NCBI RefSeq assembly: GCF_013074385.2
Contig: NZ_JABEYA020000001.1
Span: 310,001-374,000, forward strand
Direction: 5' to 3'
Origin: Vibrio ostreicida
GTDB taxonomy: Bacteria > Pseudomonadota > Gammaproteobacteria > Enterobacterales > Vibrionaceae
Length of the DNA: 64,000 nucleotides
The notes below the pieces were generated by a model. That model did no database searches. It saw only the letters and a program-made list of their open reading frames with translations, and was not told the origin of the DNA. The translations under genes were made by a program, and so were the position numbers. Position 1 is the stretch's first letter; the number at the start of each line of letters is the position of its first letter. Shown here in pieces: positions 45,646-57,935 of the stretch.

Positions 45646-46986
45646 ATGAGTGAGAGTAAATTTAACCAGATAGCAGACACCATAGAAGCGAGAATTGACC
45701 AAGGTGACTATCCAATCAACTTCAAGCTGCCCCCTCATCGTGCCTTAGCGGATGAATTGTCGACTACCCCTGCCACCGTGGCAAAAGCTTACAAATTGTT
45801 AGCGGATAAAGGTCGGGTTGAATCCTTTGTTGGACGAGGTACCTTTGTTTGCGGTGATACCTCGCTCACCCAAGCGATCCAACCACAAGACGACCAAAAA
45901 GAATTCAATTTTTCTATTCTTCAGCCGTGTCTGCAAAACAATATTCCCAGTTTAAAGGCAGCGATGATGAATGTCAGCGCCGAACTGACGGCAGATTCGA
46001 TCGGGTACGCGGAGCACTCGGGTCATCATGCCCATCGCGAAGCTGGGGTTGCGTGGGCACGCGCCTTCGGGCTGAAGGGTGGCAATGCCAATAATACCTT
46101 GCTTACCCATGGCGCCCAGCATGGTTTGTCATTATTGATCCATGCTCTAACCGAACCTGGTGATAGCATTGCCGTTGAAGCTTTGACCTATCCCGGAATA
46201 TTGGCGATTGCCAGCTTGTCTGGCCGGCAGGTTGTGTCGGTTGCAATGGACCAACAGGGCCTAATGGCAGACGAGTTAGAACAGGCGATTGCTCAGCACG
46301 ATATCAAAGCTGTGATTACCTTGCCATCCCATCAGAATCCAACGGGCATCACCATGCCAATATTGCGGCGCCAAGAGATAGCCAAAGTGATTAACGATAA
46401 CGAAATATGGCTAATAGAAGATGATATTTACGGATTTCTTAACCAGAGGCCATTGCCAGCGATCAGCAATTATGCCCCCGACTATGCTTTTCACTTGTCC
46501 GGTTTGTCTAAAGCAATCAGCCCAGCGCTTCGCTGTGGTTTTATGAAAGTACCAGAGAGTCAAGTTGGTGTTATCAGTGCACACATCCGAGCGAATATCT
46601 GGCTGTCTTCACCGCTCAACTATATGGCAGCCAGTCACCTTATTACATCGGGCGAAGCGTTTAAAATCAGTGCGACTCAGCGAGACATTGCTGACAGGCG
46701 GCAACGCATTGCGCGGGATATTTTAGCCGATGTACAGTGTACAGCTTCTGGTTATCACCTTTGGCTGCCATTACCTGCAGGCTGGGCACCAGAGCGATTC
46801 ATCATCGAAGCGAAGGACCGAGGTCTGATTGTGAGCAGTGGCAGTTACTTCGATGCGTCTGGGCAAGGTACCCGACACATACGCCTGTCACTGATGTCGA
46901 TCACTGAAGAGGGGCGCTTTAGGCAGGGCCTGAGTCAGTTGAAAGTATTGCTAGATTCACCGATGAGTGCGGCTTTTCCAATGTAA
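45646..46986 (+). CDS. MocR-type regulator (GntR HTH plus aminotransferase fold)
   Basis: This 446-residue protein joins an N-terminal GntR winged helix (about 1-70, FKLPPHRALADELSTTPATVAKAYKLL) to a PLP-dependent aminotransferase-like domain (about 95-430; TLPSHQNPTGITM, the Lys region LSGLSKAISPALRCGF). MocR-type proteins usually respond to PLP or amino acids. It is divergent from the dehydrogenase gene, so control of that gene is the obvious idea. A strong bidirectional terminator follows. Confidence 0.88.
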   Translation: MSESKFNQIADTIEARIDQGDYPINFKLPPHRALADELSTTPATVAKAYKLLADKGRVESFVGRGTFVCGDTSLTQAIQPQDDQKEFNFSILQPCLQNNIPSLKAAMMNVSAELTADSIGYAEHSGHHAHREAGVAWARAFGLKGGNANNTLLTHGAQHGLSLLIHALTEPGDSIAVEALTYPGILAIASLSGRQVVSVAMDQQGLMADELEQAIAQHDIKAVITLPSHQNPTGITMPILRRQEIAKVINDNEIWLIEDDIYGFLNQRPLPAISNYAPDYAFHLSGLSKAISPALRCGFMKVPESQVGVISAHIRANIWLSSPLNYMAASHLITSGEAFKISATQRDIADRRQRIARDILADVQCTASGYHLWLPLPAGWAPERFIIEAKDRGLIVSSGSYFDASGQGTRHIRLSLMSITEEGRFRQGLSQLKVLLDSPMSAAFPM

Positions 46987-47002
46987 AACGATCCAGACGA
47001 AA

Positions 47003-47027
47003 AAAACCGGCTTTTGAAGCCGGTTTT
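47003..47027. terminator. Bidirectional terminator, MocR-type gene / ansA
   Basis: An 11-bp perfect stem (AAAACCGGCTT / AAGCCGGTTTT) with a TTG loop lies between convergent genes. Confidence 0.92.
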
Positions 47028-47049
47028 TATAAAACAGAGTGTGGTTTGG

Positions 47050-48066
47050 CTAGACGCTCATTTCACCACGCAGAACCTGCTGCATCTCAACTTTGACTTG
47101 CTCGTAACTGAGATCTTGACTGAGCAAATAGTGAAGCTTGGCCAGCGCCGCTTCCGGCGTCATGTCGAAGCCACTGATCACCCCAGCTTCCGCGAGGGCA
47201 CAACCCGTCGCATAGCCTCCCATATTCACTTTGCCTGCTAAACATTGGGTCAGGTTGACCACGATGACACCACGCTCTGAAGCGTCTTTCAAATGATCGA
47301 GTAATTCAGGGTTCTGTGGTGCATTGCCGACGCCAAATGTCAGCAGAATCATTGCATTGACCGGCTGCAACAAGGTATTGCGGATCACCTCGTGGGAAAT
47401 GCCTGGGTACATGGTAATGACACCAATCGGTTGCGGCGTAATGTCGTGAACTTTGAATTGGCCTTGTGGTGTCGCTCCGACTTGGATGTCATTGCTGATC
47501 TGAATATTGATGCCCGCTTCAAGCAGAGCGGGGAGGTTGGGTGAAGTAAACGCATTGAAACCGTCAGCATGAGATTTGGTGCTGCGGTTGCCTCGCATCA
47601 ATTTGTTGTTGAAAAACAACGTTACTTCATTGATCGGGTAATTTGCGGCAATGTGCAGCGCATTCAGCAAATTGGCTTGCCCATCAGAGCGCAGTTCGGC
47701 CAGCGGGATCTGTGAGCCTGTCACAATCACCGGCTTAGCTAAGTTTTCTAGCATAAAGGATAAGGCAGATGCGGTGTAGGCCATGGTATCGGTGCCATGA
47801 AGAATAACGAAACCGTCATATTTTTCATAGTTATCACGAATATCGTCTGCGATTTGTTGCCAATCTCTCGGCGTCATATCTGAAGAGTCGATTAAGGGGT
47901 CGTATTCGTGAATGGTAAACGCTGGCATTTCAGGACGCTGAAACTCTGGCATGCTGGCTAATTGTTTTTCCATAAAACCAGCGACAGGAACATAGCCGTG
48001 GTCATGGGATTTTTGCATACCAATGGTACCGCCCGTATAGGCGATATAAATGTGTTTTCTTGCCAT
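47050..48066 (-). CDS. ansA: L-asparaginase I (cytoplasmic)
   Basis: AnsA hydrolyses asparagine to aspartate and ammonia in the cytoplasm. The 338-residue protein lacks a signal peptide and has both catalytic Thr motifs: YTGGTIGMQKS near the start and FVILHGTDTMAYTASALSFM in the middle. The length matches the E. coli enzyme. It is convergent with the MocR-type gene and lies downstream of sppA on the same strand, across a terminator. Confidence 0.93.
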   Translation of the reverse strand: MARKHIYIAYTGGTIGMQKSHDHGYVPVAGFMEKQLASMPEFQRPEMPAFTIHEYDPLIDSSDMTPRDWQQIADDIRDNYEKYDGFVILHGTDTMAYTASALSFMLENLAKPVIVTGSQIPLAELRSDGQANLLNALHIAANYPINEVTLFFNNKLMRGNRSTKSHADGFNAFTSPNLPALLEAGINIQISNDIQVGATPQGQFKVHDITPQPIGVITMYPGISHEVIRNTLLQPVNAMILLTFGVGNAPQNPELLDHLKDASERGVIVVNLTQCLAGKVNMGGYATGCALAEAGVISGFDMTPEAALAKLHYLLSQDLSYEQVKVEMQQVLRGEMSV

Positions 48067-48133
48067 TGCTTAAAAACCAGTAAATTATAGGGAACAGGAG
48101 CTGGGATTATATCTTAATCAGTAACAATAAAAA

Positions 48134-48157
48134 GGGGTATCCCGCACGGAATACCCC
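48134..48157 (-). terminator. Terminator of sppA
   Basis: GGGGTAT / ATACCCC, extended inward by two G-C pairs, is followed on the minus strand by a T-run. Confidence 0.82.
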
Positions 48158-48211
48158 AGCACGGTACACACCCAGTTCAGTGGTCTGTACCGACAGGTCG
48201 AGCGTTGCAGA

Positions 48212-50062
48212 TTACTGTGTTTGGCAGTTGAGGCAAAACGCGTATTGCCCTTTTGGATCATTAAAGCTGTTTAGTAAGTTCGCGTCCCCTGCCACTTGGC
48301 TGGCCAGAGGTTGCAGGGCTTTGGGTAACAAAGCCGTCGCATCAAGACCACTACTGATCTTGATTTGATCGACCAAACTCTGGAAGAACTGTTCTGTGGG
48401 GGAGAGTGGTTCCTCAACCCAATACAGGTTGTAGCTCTGTATGTCGGCCAAATCAGCAGCCACTTTGACCGCATCGTCAAAGTCACCCATTTGATCGACT
48501 AAACCATATTGTTCGGCATCAAGCCCTGTCCACACTCTACCCTGAGCAATATCATCCATTGTTTCTAACGGAATATTGCGGTGTTTGCTCACCAGTCCGA
48601 CAAAGCGATGGTAACCATGCTCAATCCCCATTTGGAAAGCATCTGCCGCACCTTGTGACAAACCTGTGGTGATGCCGATACCTGAGAACGGGGACGTTCC
48701 GACACCATCGGTGTACACGCCCAGCTTGTTTAATCCTTTTTCGAACGTCGTGAACACACTAAAAATACCGATGGAGCCAGTGAGAGTAGTGGGTTGAGCA
48801 ACAATGCGATCGGCATTCATCGAAATCCAGTAACCGCCGGACGCCGCTAAACTCGACATCGACGCGACCACAGGTTTACCTGCTTGTTTGAGAGCCTCTA
48901 TTTCATTACGAATTACCTCAGAGGCAAATGCGCTACCACCTGGGCTGTCGACGCGCAGTACCACAGCTTTGACGTTGTCATCATTGCGCGCTTGGCGTAA
49001 CAAATCGGCGACCGTATCGCCACCCGTGGCGCCGCGAGGTTGTTGACCATCCATGATAGCTCCGCTGGCGACCACAATCGCAATGTCTTGCTGCGATATC
49101 TTGTACTGAGATGGCATCGTTGCCAGATATTGGTAGTAACCGATCGACTTATAGTTGTCTTCGCCATCACTGCCAAAAACGTCCACCAAAGCGGCACGCA
49201 CTTGCTGGCGGTTGGCGAGTTCATCGACCAAGCCTAGGTCGAGCGACAAGGCTGCCACATCGCCTCCTTGTTGTTTCAGTAAAGTAAGGAATTCTTCCAT
49301 AGTTGGATTGAGCGTTTGCGCGGAAAGTTGGCGATTAGTCGCCACATCGTCGACATAGGCGCCCCAAAGTTGATCTAACCAGCGTGACGCAGAGGTTTTA
49401 GCGGGCTGTGACATACTGTCACGCGTAAACGGTTCAATTGCGGATTTGTAAGTGCCGACACGGAACACATGCGTATTAACATCGAGCTTTTCCAGTAAGG
49501 TTTTGTAGTATAACGAATACGCGCTATAGCCTTTAATCATCACCGCGCCATCGGGGGACAAATAAACCTTATCGGCATAACTGGCGAGATAATATTGGCT
49601 TTGATTATAAAAATCGCCGACGGCATAGATGGGTTTGCCCGCCGCTTTAAACTCATTGAGCGCTTTCGCTATGTAGCGCAGCTTGGTGAGGTTGGTTTCC
49701 GGCATATCTTGTAAAGCCAAAACTATGCCAGTGATTTTTTCATCATCCTTGGCATGACGAATGGCGTCAACAATATCAAACAATACGTTTTCCCGCGGGA
49801 TCTCCTGACCAAACATGGAACCAGTAAATGAGTCCATCGGGTTGATATAGGAAGATTGTTCGACAATTGGGCCTGAAATATCAACCACGAGAGCTGATGC
49901 TTGAGGCACAGAAGGTACTGGCGCCTCAGCGCTCGAATAGAGAAAGTAGATCACCCCGAGCGTCAGGATAAAAATCAGGTTCACTAAAGCAAGTCGAATA
50001 AATGAGATCAGTTTCCAGATCCCTTTAAAAATTAAACCCACTGACTTAAATAGTTTTTTCAT
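48212..50062 (-). CDS. sppA: Signal peptide peptidase SppA (protease IV)
   Basis: SppA cuts cleaved signal peptides in the inner membrane. The 616-residue protein has an N-terminal membrane anchor (IRLALVNLIFILTLGVIYFLY, about 22-42), two tandem peptidase domains, the general-base Lys in FRVGTYKSAIEPF (about 205) and the nucleophile Ser in MSSLAASGGYWIS (about 405). Two Cys lie near the C-terminus (CLNCQ). It is divergent from fadH. Confidence 0.94.
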   Translation of the reverse strand: MKKLFKSVGLIFKGIWKLISFIRLALVNLIFILTLGVIYFLYSSAEAPVPSVPQASALVVDISGPIVEQSSYINPMDSFTGSMFGQEIPRENVLFDIVDAIRHAKDDEKITGIVLALQDMPETNLTKLRYIAKALNEFKAAGKPIYAVGDFYNQSQYYLASYADKVYLSPDGAVMIKGYSAYSLYYKTLLEKLDVNTHVFRVGTYKSAIEPFTRDSMSQPAKTSASRWLDQLWGAYVDDVATNRQLSAQTLNPTMEEFLTLLKQQGGDVAALSLDLGLVDELANRQQVRAALVDVFGSDGEDNYKSIGYYQYLATMPSQYKISQQDIAIVVASGAIMDGQQPRGATGGDTVADLLRQARNDDNVKAVVLRVDSPGGSAFASEVIRNEIEALKQAGKPVVASMSSLAASGGYWISMNADRIVAQPTTLTGSIGIFSVFTTFEKGLNKLGVYTDGVGTSPFSGIGITTGLSQGAADAFQMGIEHGYHRFVGLVSKHRNIPLETMDDIAQGRVWTGLDAEQYGLVDQMGDFDDAVKVAADLADIQSYNLYWVEEPLSPTEQFFQSLVDQIKISSGLDATALLPKALQPLASQVAGDANLLNSFNDPKGQYAFCLNCQTQ

Positions 50063-50203
50063 TGTGGCTCCGCTGTGTCTGGCACAGGTATAGGCCTTTG
50101 TGCTAAGGCGGTCTCAGTATGGAAACGTTACATCCTACTTAAACTAGTATATCCAAACAACAACAAGATGATCGGTGTTACACAATTGTAAACGCTTGTT
50201 TGA

Positions 50204-52267
<2,064 letters not shown>

Positions 52268-52300
52268 CCTTCTTCATTGGTCATTCTAATAACCTAACAA

Positions 52301-52336
52301 CACTGCACCGATGCTATTGTTTGGCTTGGTGCAGTG
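52301..52336. repeat. Inverted repeat between fadH and purU
   Basis: CACTGCACC / GGTGCAGTG, 9 bp with an 18-base loop, lies between the convergent genes. There is no T-run, so it may be a weak or factor-dependent terminator. Confidence 0.5.
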
Positions 52337-52363
52337 ACGAGGGCTAGGCTTACGTCTAGGTGA

Positions 52364-53197
52364 TTAAAGAATCACGGTTTTGTTACCATCGACAAACACA
52401 TGGTCGTTAATGACTTTCCCTAACGCCTTACTCAGCACGTTTTTTTCTACGTCTCTGCCCGCCTGCGCCATATCCGCAGCACTGAAATTATGGTCCACTG
52501 GGATCACGTCTTGCTGGATGATAGGACCTTCATCTAAATCATTGGTCACGAAGTGCGCCGTGGCGCCAATAATCTTAACCCCACGTTGGTAGGCTTGTTG
52601 ATAAGGTTTTGCCCCAATAAAAGCGGGTAAAAAACTGTGGTGAATGTTAATGATTTTATGATGGTACTTCTCGACAAAGCTTGGCGTCAGGACCCGCATA
52701 TATTTCGCCAGCACCAGATAGTCAGCGTTGTACTGATCAATCACTTCCAACATCTTGTTTTCATGGCTTTCACGATCTAAGCCGACATGTGAAACATGGT
52801 GGTAAGGAATATCAAACTTTTCAGTGAGGCTTTGTAGTGTGTCATAGTTGCCGATGACGGCCGCAATGTCGACATCGAGACTGCCATCGTAACTTTTCAT
52901 CAGAATATCCCCAATACAGTGGGCTTCTTTGGTCACCAAAATGACAATGCGCTTTCGATTTGCGCCAATCAGCTGACGTTTGGTTCCCTTGGGCAGGGCT
53001 TGATCCAGATCGGCGAGTAAGGTGTGATCATTAAAGTACCCTTTTAACTCGGTCCGCATAAAAAAGTGGCCGCTGGTGTTATCAACAAACTCATTGTTGT
53101 GCACGATATTGAGCTGGTGCTTGTAACAGATATTGGTGATTTTTGAGATCAATCCGGGCGCATCTGTACAGTGAGTAAGGAGTGTTTTCTTTTCCAT
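52364..53197 (-). CDS. purU: Formyltetrahydrofolate deformylase
   Basis: PurU releases formate from 10-formyl-THF and balances the one-carbon pool. The 277-residue protein has an N-terminal ACT domain (TLLTHCTDAPGLISKIT) and a formyltransferase-like domain with NIHHSFLPAFIGAKPYQQAY and ATAHFVTNDLDEGPII. I chose ATG 53197 by the family's usual N-terminus; the frame stays open to 53287, but those residues are not conserved. ATG 53206 is the next choice. Confidence 0.92.
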   Translation of the reverse strand: MEKKTLLTHCTDAPGLISKITNICYKHQLNIVHNNEFVDNTSGHFFMRTELKGYFNDHTLLADLDQALPKGTKRQLIGANRKRIVILVTKEAHCIGDILMKSYDGSLDVDIAAVIGNYDTLQSLTEKFDIPYHHVSHVGLDRESHENKMLEVIDQYNADYLVLAKYMRVLTPSFVEKYHHKIINIHHSFLPAFIGAKPYQQAYQRGVKIIGATAHFVTNDLDEGPIIQQDVIPVDHNFSAADMAQAGRDVEKNVLSKALGKVINDHVFVDGNKTVIL

Positions 53198-53431
53198 TGG
53201 TGGCATACTTCCGTGAATAAATGTTGTGTGATAATGGCGCAGCGCGGGTATTGAACGGTCATCAACCCGCTTGCCTTGGGGATACAATTAAACTAATCCT
53301 GCTTTGGTTTCAACCATTAATCTGAATTAACCGATTGGTTGGAGTGATGGGATTGGATTTGATTCGCACCAAGTGAGCAAACCTGCCATAATTCTGGGCT
53401 GTAACTCGCTGACAACCTGATACTGAATTTG

Positions 53432-55357
53432 ATGATCTCTAAAACTTTTTCCGCTCAGGGCGCGCTGGGCAAAGCGATTGCTGGGTTTCAGCCACGGCAA
53501 GCGCAATTGGATATGGCCGAGTCGGTCGGTCAGGCGATTCGCGACAATCGCCAACTGGTGATTGAAGCAGGGACAGGGACCGGGAAAACGTTTGCTTATC
53601 TCGTCCCCGCGTTGCAAAGTGGCAAAAAAGTCATCATAAGCACGGGATCCAAAAACCTACAGGAACAACTCTTTCATCGTGACTTGCCTTTAATGGTTGG
53701 CGCATTGGGTTTTTTGGGGCAGGTTGCTCTGCTAAAAGGGCGAGCCAATTATCTTTGCCTTGACCGGCTAAGCCGACAGATGCTCGAAAGTCATGGCCAT
53801 CACGCTGATCCTACGTTATTAAGCCAGCTAGTCAAAATTCGCTCATGGGCGAGTGAGACGAAAAGTGGTGATCTTGGTGAGTGTACCGCGATTGCTGAAG
53901 ACAGCCCAGTGATGCCAGCTATTACCTCAACCAATGATAACTGTCTAGGGAAAGAGTGCCCCAGTTATCAGGACTGTTATGTGCTCAAAGCGCGTAAAAA
54001 AGCCATGGATGCCGATGTGGTGGTGGTCAATCACCACTTGTTTTTGGCCGATCTTGCGATTAAGGAGACTGGCTTTGGCGAATTGATTCCAGAGGCTGAG
54101 GTGTTTATCTTCGACGAAGCCCACCAGTTGCCTGATATTGCCAGCCATTATTTTGGGCAGTCGTTGTCGAGCCGCCAGATTCAGGAATTGTCGAAAGATA
54201 TTGAGATTGGCTACCGGACTGATGCAAAAGACATGCGTCAATTGCAAAAAGTGGCGGAAAAGCTCGGACAAACGAGCATGGACCTGCGTATTGCCCTCGG
54301 CGAAGCGGCGTTTCGCGGTAACTGGCGTGAAGCGCTTCAGTCTGTGGGGATCACGACCCAACTTGATCGATTGCGCGAATCGTTAGACTTTTGTTTGGAC
54401 GTACTCAAGTTGGCTTTGGGCCGCAGCCAGCTACTCGATGCGGCTTTTGAAAGGGCCAACTTGATACAGACACGCCTTACCCGAGTATGCGATGTGTCAA
54501 TTACGGGTTATTCCTACTGGTATGAAACCACCCCGCGCCACTTTAGTTTGCACATTACGCCGTTGTCGGTTTCGGACAAGTTCAAAGAGCTGATTGAGCT
54601 TAAATCAGGGGCATGGATTTTTACCTCTGCAACGTTGGGGGTCAGTGGTGATTTTGGCCATTTTACCTCCAGGTTGGGTTTGCAGCCAACGAGTGAGTTG
54701 TCTCTACCGAGTCCATTTGACTATCAGACTCAGGCGAGGTTGTGTGTCCCCCGTTATTTGCCAGAACCGAATAGTCCGGGTCTTGCACAAAAATTGGTGG
54801 CGATGTTGAGCCCAGTGATTGAGCAAAACCAAGGGCGGTGCTTTTTTCTGTGCACGTCCCACAGTATGATGAGAGACTTGGGAGAACAATTTCGCGATAG
54901 CTTGACATTGCCGGTGTTAGTGCAAGGGGAGACCAGTAAGCAACAAACTTTGGCGCAGTTCATGGATTTGGGTAACGCGTTGTTGGTCGCGACGGGCGCG
55001 TTCTGGGAAGGGATTGACGTTAGAGGTGATGCCCTGAGCTGTGTTATTATTGATAAATTGCCCTTCACGGCCCCTGACGATCCTCTGCTCAAAGCACGTA
55101 TTGAAGATTGTCAGTTAAGAGGGGGAGATCCGTTTGCTCAGGTCCAGATTCCAGATGCCGTGATCACCCTAAAGCAAGGCGTTGGGCGTTTAATTCGGGA
55201 TAAAAAAGACAAAGGTGCGTTGATCATTTGTGATAACCGCTTAGTTACCCGCGATTATGGCGGTATTTTCCTTGCCAGCCTGCCCCCGATCCCTCGGACT
55301 CGGGATTTAGGGGCAGTGAAAGATTTTCTTAAACAAATTTCATCCATCAACCAATAA
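53432..55357 (+). CDS. yoaA: DinG-family ATP-dependent helicase YoaA
   Basis: YoaA is a superfamily 2 iron-sulfur helicase of the XPD/DinG type that helps DNA damage tolerance. The 641-residue protein has Walker A EAGTGTGKTFAY (about 46-57), the Fe-S Cys set (YLCLDR, then NDNCLGKECPSYQDCY), the DEAH box FIFDEAHQLP, and the C-terminal motifs GAFWEGIDVRGD and QGVGRLIRDKKDKG. No good ribosome site is visible before ATG 53432. It precedes tsaB by 12 bases. Confidence 0.92.
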   Translation: MISKTFSAQGALGKAIAGFQPRQAQLDMAESVGQAIRDNRQLVIEAGTGTGKTFAYLVPALQSGKKVIISTGSKNLQEQLFHRDLPLMVGALGFLGQVALLKGRANYLCLDRLSRQMLESHGHHADPTLLSQLVKIRSWASETKSGDLGECTAIAEDSPVMPAITSTNDNCLGKECPSYQDCYVLKARKKAMDADVVVVNHHLFLADLAIKETGFGELIPEAEVFIFDEAHQLPDIASHYFGQSLSSRQIQELSKDIEIGYRTDAKDMRQLQKVAEKLGQTSMDLRIALGEAAFRGNWREALQSVGITTQLDRLRESLDFCLDVLKLALGRSQLLDAAFERANLIQTRLTRVCDVSITGYSYWYETTPRHFSLHITPLSVSDKFKELIELKSGAWIFTSATLGVSGDFGHFTSRLGLQPTSELSLPSPFDYQTQARLCVPRYLPEPNSPGLAQKLVAMLSPVIEQNQGRCFFLCTSHSMMRDLGEQFRDSLTLPVLVQGETSKQQTLAQFMDLGNALLVATGAFWEGIDVRGDALSCVIIDKLPFTAPDDPLLKARIEDCQLRGGDPFAQVQIPDAVITLKQGVGRLIRDKKDKGALIICDNRLVTRDYGGIFLASLPPIPRTRDLGAVKDFLKQISSINQ

Positions 55358-55369
55358 TCAGAGAATTCA

Positions 55370-56071
55370 ATGAGCGCAAAAATTCTTGCCCTAGATACGG
55401 CAACAGAAAATTGTTCTGTTGCCCTGTTAGTCAATCAAAAGATCTATGCCCGCAGCGAAGTTGCCCCGCGTGACCACACCAAGAAAATTCTTCCCATGGT
55501 TGATGACGTTCTCAAAGAGGCAGGGGTTGCCCTAACAGAATTGGACGCGCTGGCGTTTGGTCGAGGCCCAGGCAGTTTTACCGGAGTAAGGATTGGCATC
55601 GGTATTGCACAAGGTTTAGCGTTTGGTGCCGATTTGCCCATGATCAGTGTCTCAACATTGGAAGCCATGGCTGAAGGCAGCTATCGCAAACACGCTGCGC
55701 ATCATGTGGCGTGTGCGATTGACGCTAGAATGAGTGAGGTGTATTGGGGCCGATTTGTGCGTCAAGAAGATGGCACTTGGCAAACACTACAAACAGAGAG
55801 AGTGATTGCCCCCGAACAATTGGTGGCGTCGGTCGCGGCAGATGAGCACCCATGGACCCAAGCTGGCACCGGTTGGGATGCTTATCAGGCGGTCTTGGCA
55901 GAGCTCAAACTGAATGTCTCCTCAGGTGATGTCTTGTACCCTGAGGCGCAAGATATTGTGGTGTTGGCCGCACATGAATTTGCCAAGGGCAACACAGTGT
56001 CGGTTGAACAGGCCAGCCCTGTTTACCTGCGTGATACGGTCACATGGAAAAAACTGCCAGGCCGTGAGTAA
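55370..56071 (+). CDS. tsaB: tRNA threonylcarbamoyladenosine biosynthesis protein TsaB
   Basis: TsaB (YeaZ) is the partner of TsaD and TsaE in making the t6A37 base of tRNA. The 233-residue protein has the ASKHA-type N-terminus [53 protein letters not shown] and the later [13 protein letters not shown]. It follows yoaA closely and starts a chain of small genes (tsaB, the 100-residue protein, slp, hydrolase). Confidence 0.94.
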   Translation: MSAKILALDTATENCSVALLVNQKIYARSEVAPRDHTKKILPMVDDVLKEAGVALTELDALAFGRGPGSFTGVRIGIGIAQGLAFGADLPMISVSTLEAMAEGSYRKHAAHHVACAIDARMSEVYWGRFVRQEDGTWQTLQTERVIAPEQLVASVAADEHPWTQAGTGWDAYQAVLAELKLNVSSGDVLYPEAQDIVVLAAHEFAKGNTVSVEQASPVYLRDTVTWKKLPGRE

Positions 56072-56091
56072 TATGAAAACAGACGGATTTT

Positions 56092-56394
56092 ATGGTTTCA
56101 ATTAATGGATTACCTGCGTCGGTTCCGGGGCCAAATAAAGCCAACAAGGCCAGTCGCAAAAAAGAGTCAAAAAAATCGTCGGAGACGAGCGCGATTGGCC
56201 AACCTTCGAAAGTCGCCAACGCGGTCGCCCATTCTATCCGTCATGTTGATGAATCGGACATTCATAAAGCACAAGTGCAATACGACTTGCCCGAAGGACA
56301 AGGCCGCCAAGCTATGGAAGCCTACCTAAAGGTGATGAATCAAGCCAAACGCGATGAACTATCACAGTTGCTGGGTGTCGATATTTATATCTAA
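56092..56394 (+). CDS. Small conserved hypothetical protein (100 aa)
   Basis: I do not recognise the function. The first half is low-complexity and rich in Lys and Ser (KANKASRKKESKKSSETS); the second half is helical (KVANAVAHSIRHVDESDI, ALEAYLK-like MEAYLKVMNQAKRDELSQLLGVDIYI). The C-terminal segment resembles small helical regulators such as anti-sigma factors, but no motif proves it. It sits between tsaB and slp with short gaps. Its weak ribosome site leaves the start uncertain. Confidence 0.6.
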   Translation: MVSINGLPASVPGPNKANKASRKKESKKSSETSAIGQPSKVANAVAHSIRHVDESDIHKAQVQYDLPEGQGRQAMEAYLKVMNQAKRDELSQLLGVDIYI

Positions 56395-56413
56395 ATTAGT
56401 AAGGTAAGTGGTG

Positions 56414-56971
56414 ATGAACAGGCGCTTTTTGACATCGATTTCTCTTTTTAGTGCAACGTTATTATTGAGCGCATGCACTACGTTGCCCGATAATCTGGTC
56501 TCGAGTGATCCCCATCTCTTGACCGATTATGCGCGCTGGGACCCAGATGCCTCTGGCGGTCAAGATCTGCGTCTAGGTGGTGTGATTGCCTCGGTCACTA
56601 ACCTTGAAACCGTCACCCGAATTGAAGTGGTCAACCTGCCGATAAACAGCGATGGAAAACCCGATATCAATCGGGAGCCCAGCGGTCGTTTTGTTGGCTA
56701 CGTTGATGGGTTTATTGACCCAGTTTCCGCCACACAAGGTAGGCTGGTTACTTTTCTCGGTAACAATCATGGCGTTGAGCATGCCAAAGTGGGTGAATAT
56801 GATTACCGTTTCCCAGTGATGGATATCAAGAGCTACCACCTATGGCGCATTGAAGAACAGGTGATTTTTCACGATGATTTTGGACCCGCTCGGTATTCGT
56901 GCCGAAGCCTTTATTGTCGTGACATTACCCGCGGTAGGCGTCAGGGTAAGGTGATTCAGCAAGTCAAATGA
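56414..56971 (+). CDS. Slp family outer-membrane lipoprotein
   Basis: This 185-residue lipoprotein has a lipobox LLSACTT at residues about 15-21 and the Slp pattern: LPDNLVSSDP, VRLGGVIASVTN-like LRLGGVIASVTNLETVTRIEVV, GRFVGYVDGFIDP and VHWRI-type YHLWRIEEQ. Slp proteins are starvation-induced and of unknown role. I chose ATG 56414, about 8 bases after AAGGTAAG; two upstream GTG codons are in frame. It overlaps the next gene by 4 bases (ATGA). Confidence 0.88.
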   Translation: MNRRFLTSISLFSATLLLSACTTLPDNLVSSDPHLLTDYARWDPDASGGQDLRLGGVIASVTNLETVTRIEVVNLPINSDGKPDINREPSGRFVGYVDGFIDPVSATQGRLVTFLGNNHGVEHAKVGEYDYRFPVMDIKSYHLWRIEEQVIFHDDFGPARYSCRSLYCRDITRGRRQGKVIQQVK

Positions 56972-57825
56972 GTAAAACACAGACCTCTTTTCAGATTGAT
57001 GGGACGACGCTGGCGGCAGTGGAGTATGGGGATCGCCAGTCGGCACAATGTTCGCTAGTGTTCTTGCATGGTTGGCTTGATAATGCGGCCAGCTTTGAAT
57101 CTGTGATGGACAGCCTTCATCATCAGGCGCCCTATTTGCACCTGATTGCGATTGATCTGCCCGGCCATGGTTACTCTCCCCACAAAGCGGCAACCCACTT
57201 TTATTCCTTTCATGATTATATCGACGATCTACACCAGTTTTTGGTTAACTTGTCAGCAAACAGTGTGGTTCTGGTCGGTCATTCACTTGGTGCTTTGATA
57301 GCTAGTTGCTATAGTGCGGCCTTTCCTGAACGCATTAATGGATTAGTTCAGATTGAAGGACGAGGTCCAATAGCGGAAGCGCAAAACCTGAGCGTGTCGC
57401 GACTGCGTGATGGTGTACTCAGCCGTCAAGCGATTCGTCGCAAGCCGAAGCGAGCCTTTGCCCGCGTCGCTGACGCCGTTGAGCTGAGAGCCAAAATTAA
57501 TCATATCGCTCCTGAGCTCATCTATCCTATTGTTGAGCGAGGTTTGGTTGATACAGGCTCTGGGTGGCAATGGCGCCATGATGTGAAGTTACAGAGCCAG
57601 TCTTTGTACCGAATGTCATTCGAACAGGCGCAGTCCATTGTTGAGCATATTGTTTGTCCGCAGCTTGTTGTGCTCGGCAAACATGGGTTTCCCCAATTAC
57701 AGTCTGTAGATAACACTGAGTCGTCCGCTGTCGAGGTGGTGACCGTCGAGGGTGGGCACCACTGTCATCTACAAGCCCCTTCTAGAGTATCTAATCTAAT
57801 TTTTGGTTTAGTTAACAAAATTTAA
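56968..57825 (+). CDS. Alpha/beta hydrolase
   Basis: This 285-residue protein has the alpha/beta hydrolase fold: the oxyanion region VFLHGWLDNAASFE (about 29-42), DLPGHGYSP, the nucleophile elbow VGHSLGALIA (Ser about 101) and the catalytic His in EGGHHCHLQAP. The substrate is unknown; many relatives are esterases. The start codon overlaps the slp stop (ATGA), so it is translationally coupled. Confidence 0.85.
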   Translation: MSKTQTSFQIDGTTLAAVEYGDRQSAQCSLVFLHGWLDNAASFESVMDSLHHQAPYLHLIAIDLPGHGYSPHKAATHFYSFHDYIDDLHQFLVNLSANSVVLVGHSLGALIASCYSAAFPERINGLVQIEGRGPIAEAQNLSVSRLRDGVLSRQAIRRKPKRAFARVADAVELRAKINHIAPELIYPIVERGLVDTGSGWQWRHDVKLQSQSLYRMSFEQAQSIVEHIVCPQLVVLGKHGFPQLQSVDNTESSAVEVVTVEGGHHCHLQAPSRVSNLIFGLVNKI

Positions 57826-57935
57826 ACAAGTGTTTGAGTGTTACGTGCTCAAGCTTGCCGCCTGTGTTGTAATAGTCGTCATTAAAAACACGGCGTTTAG
57901 GCGACACAAGCCCGCTTATTTCGAGGAGTATTACC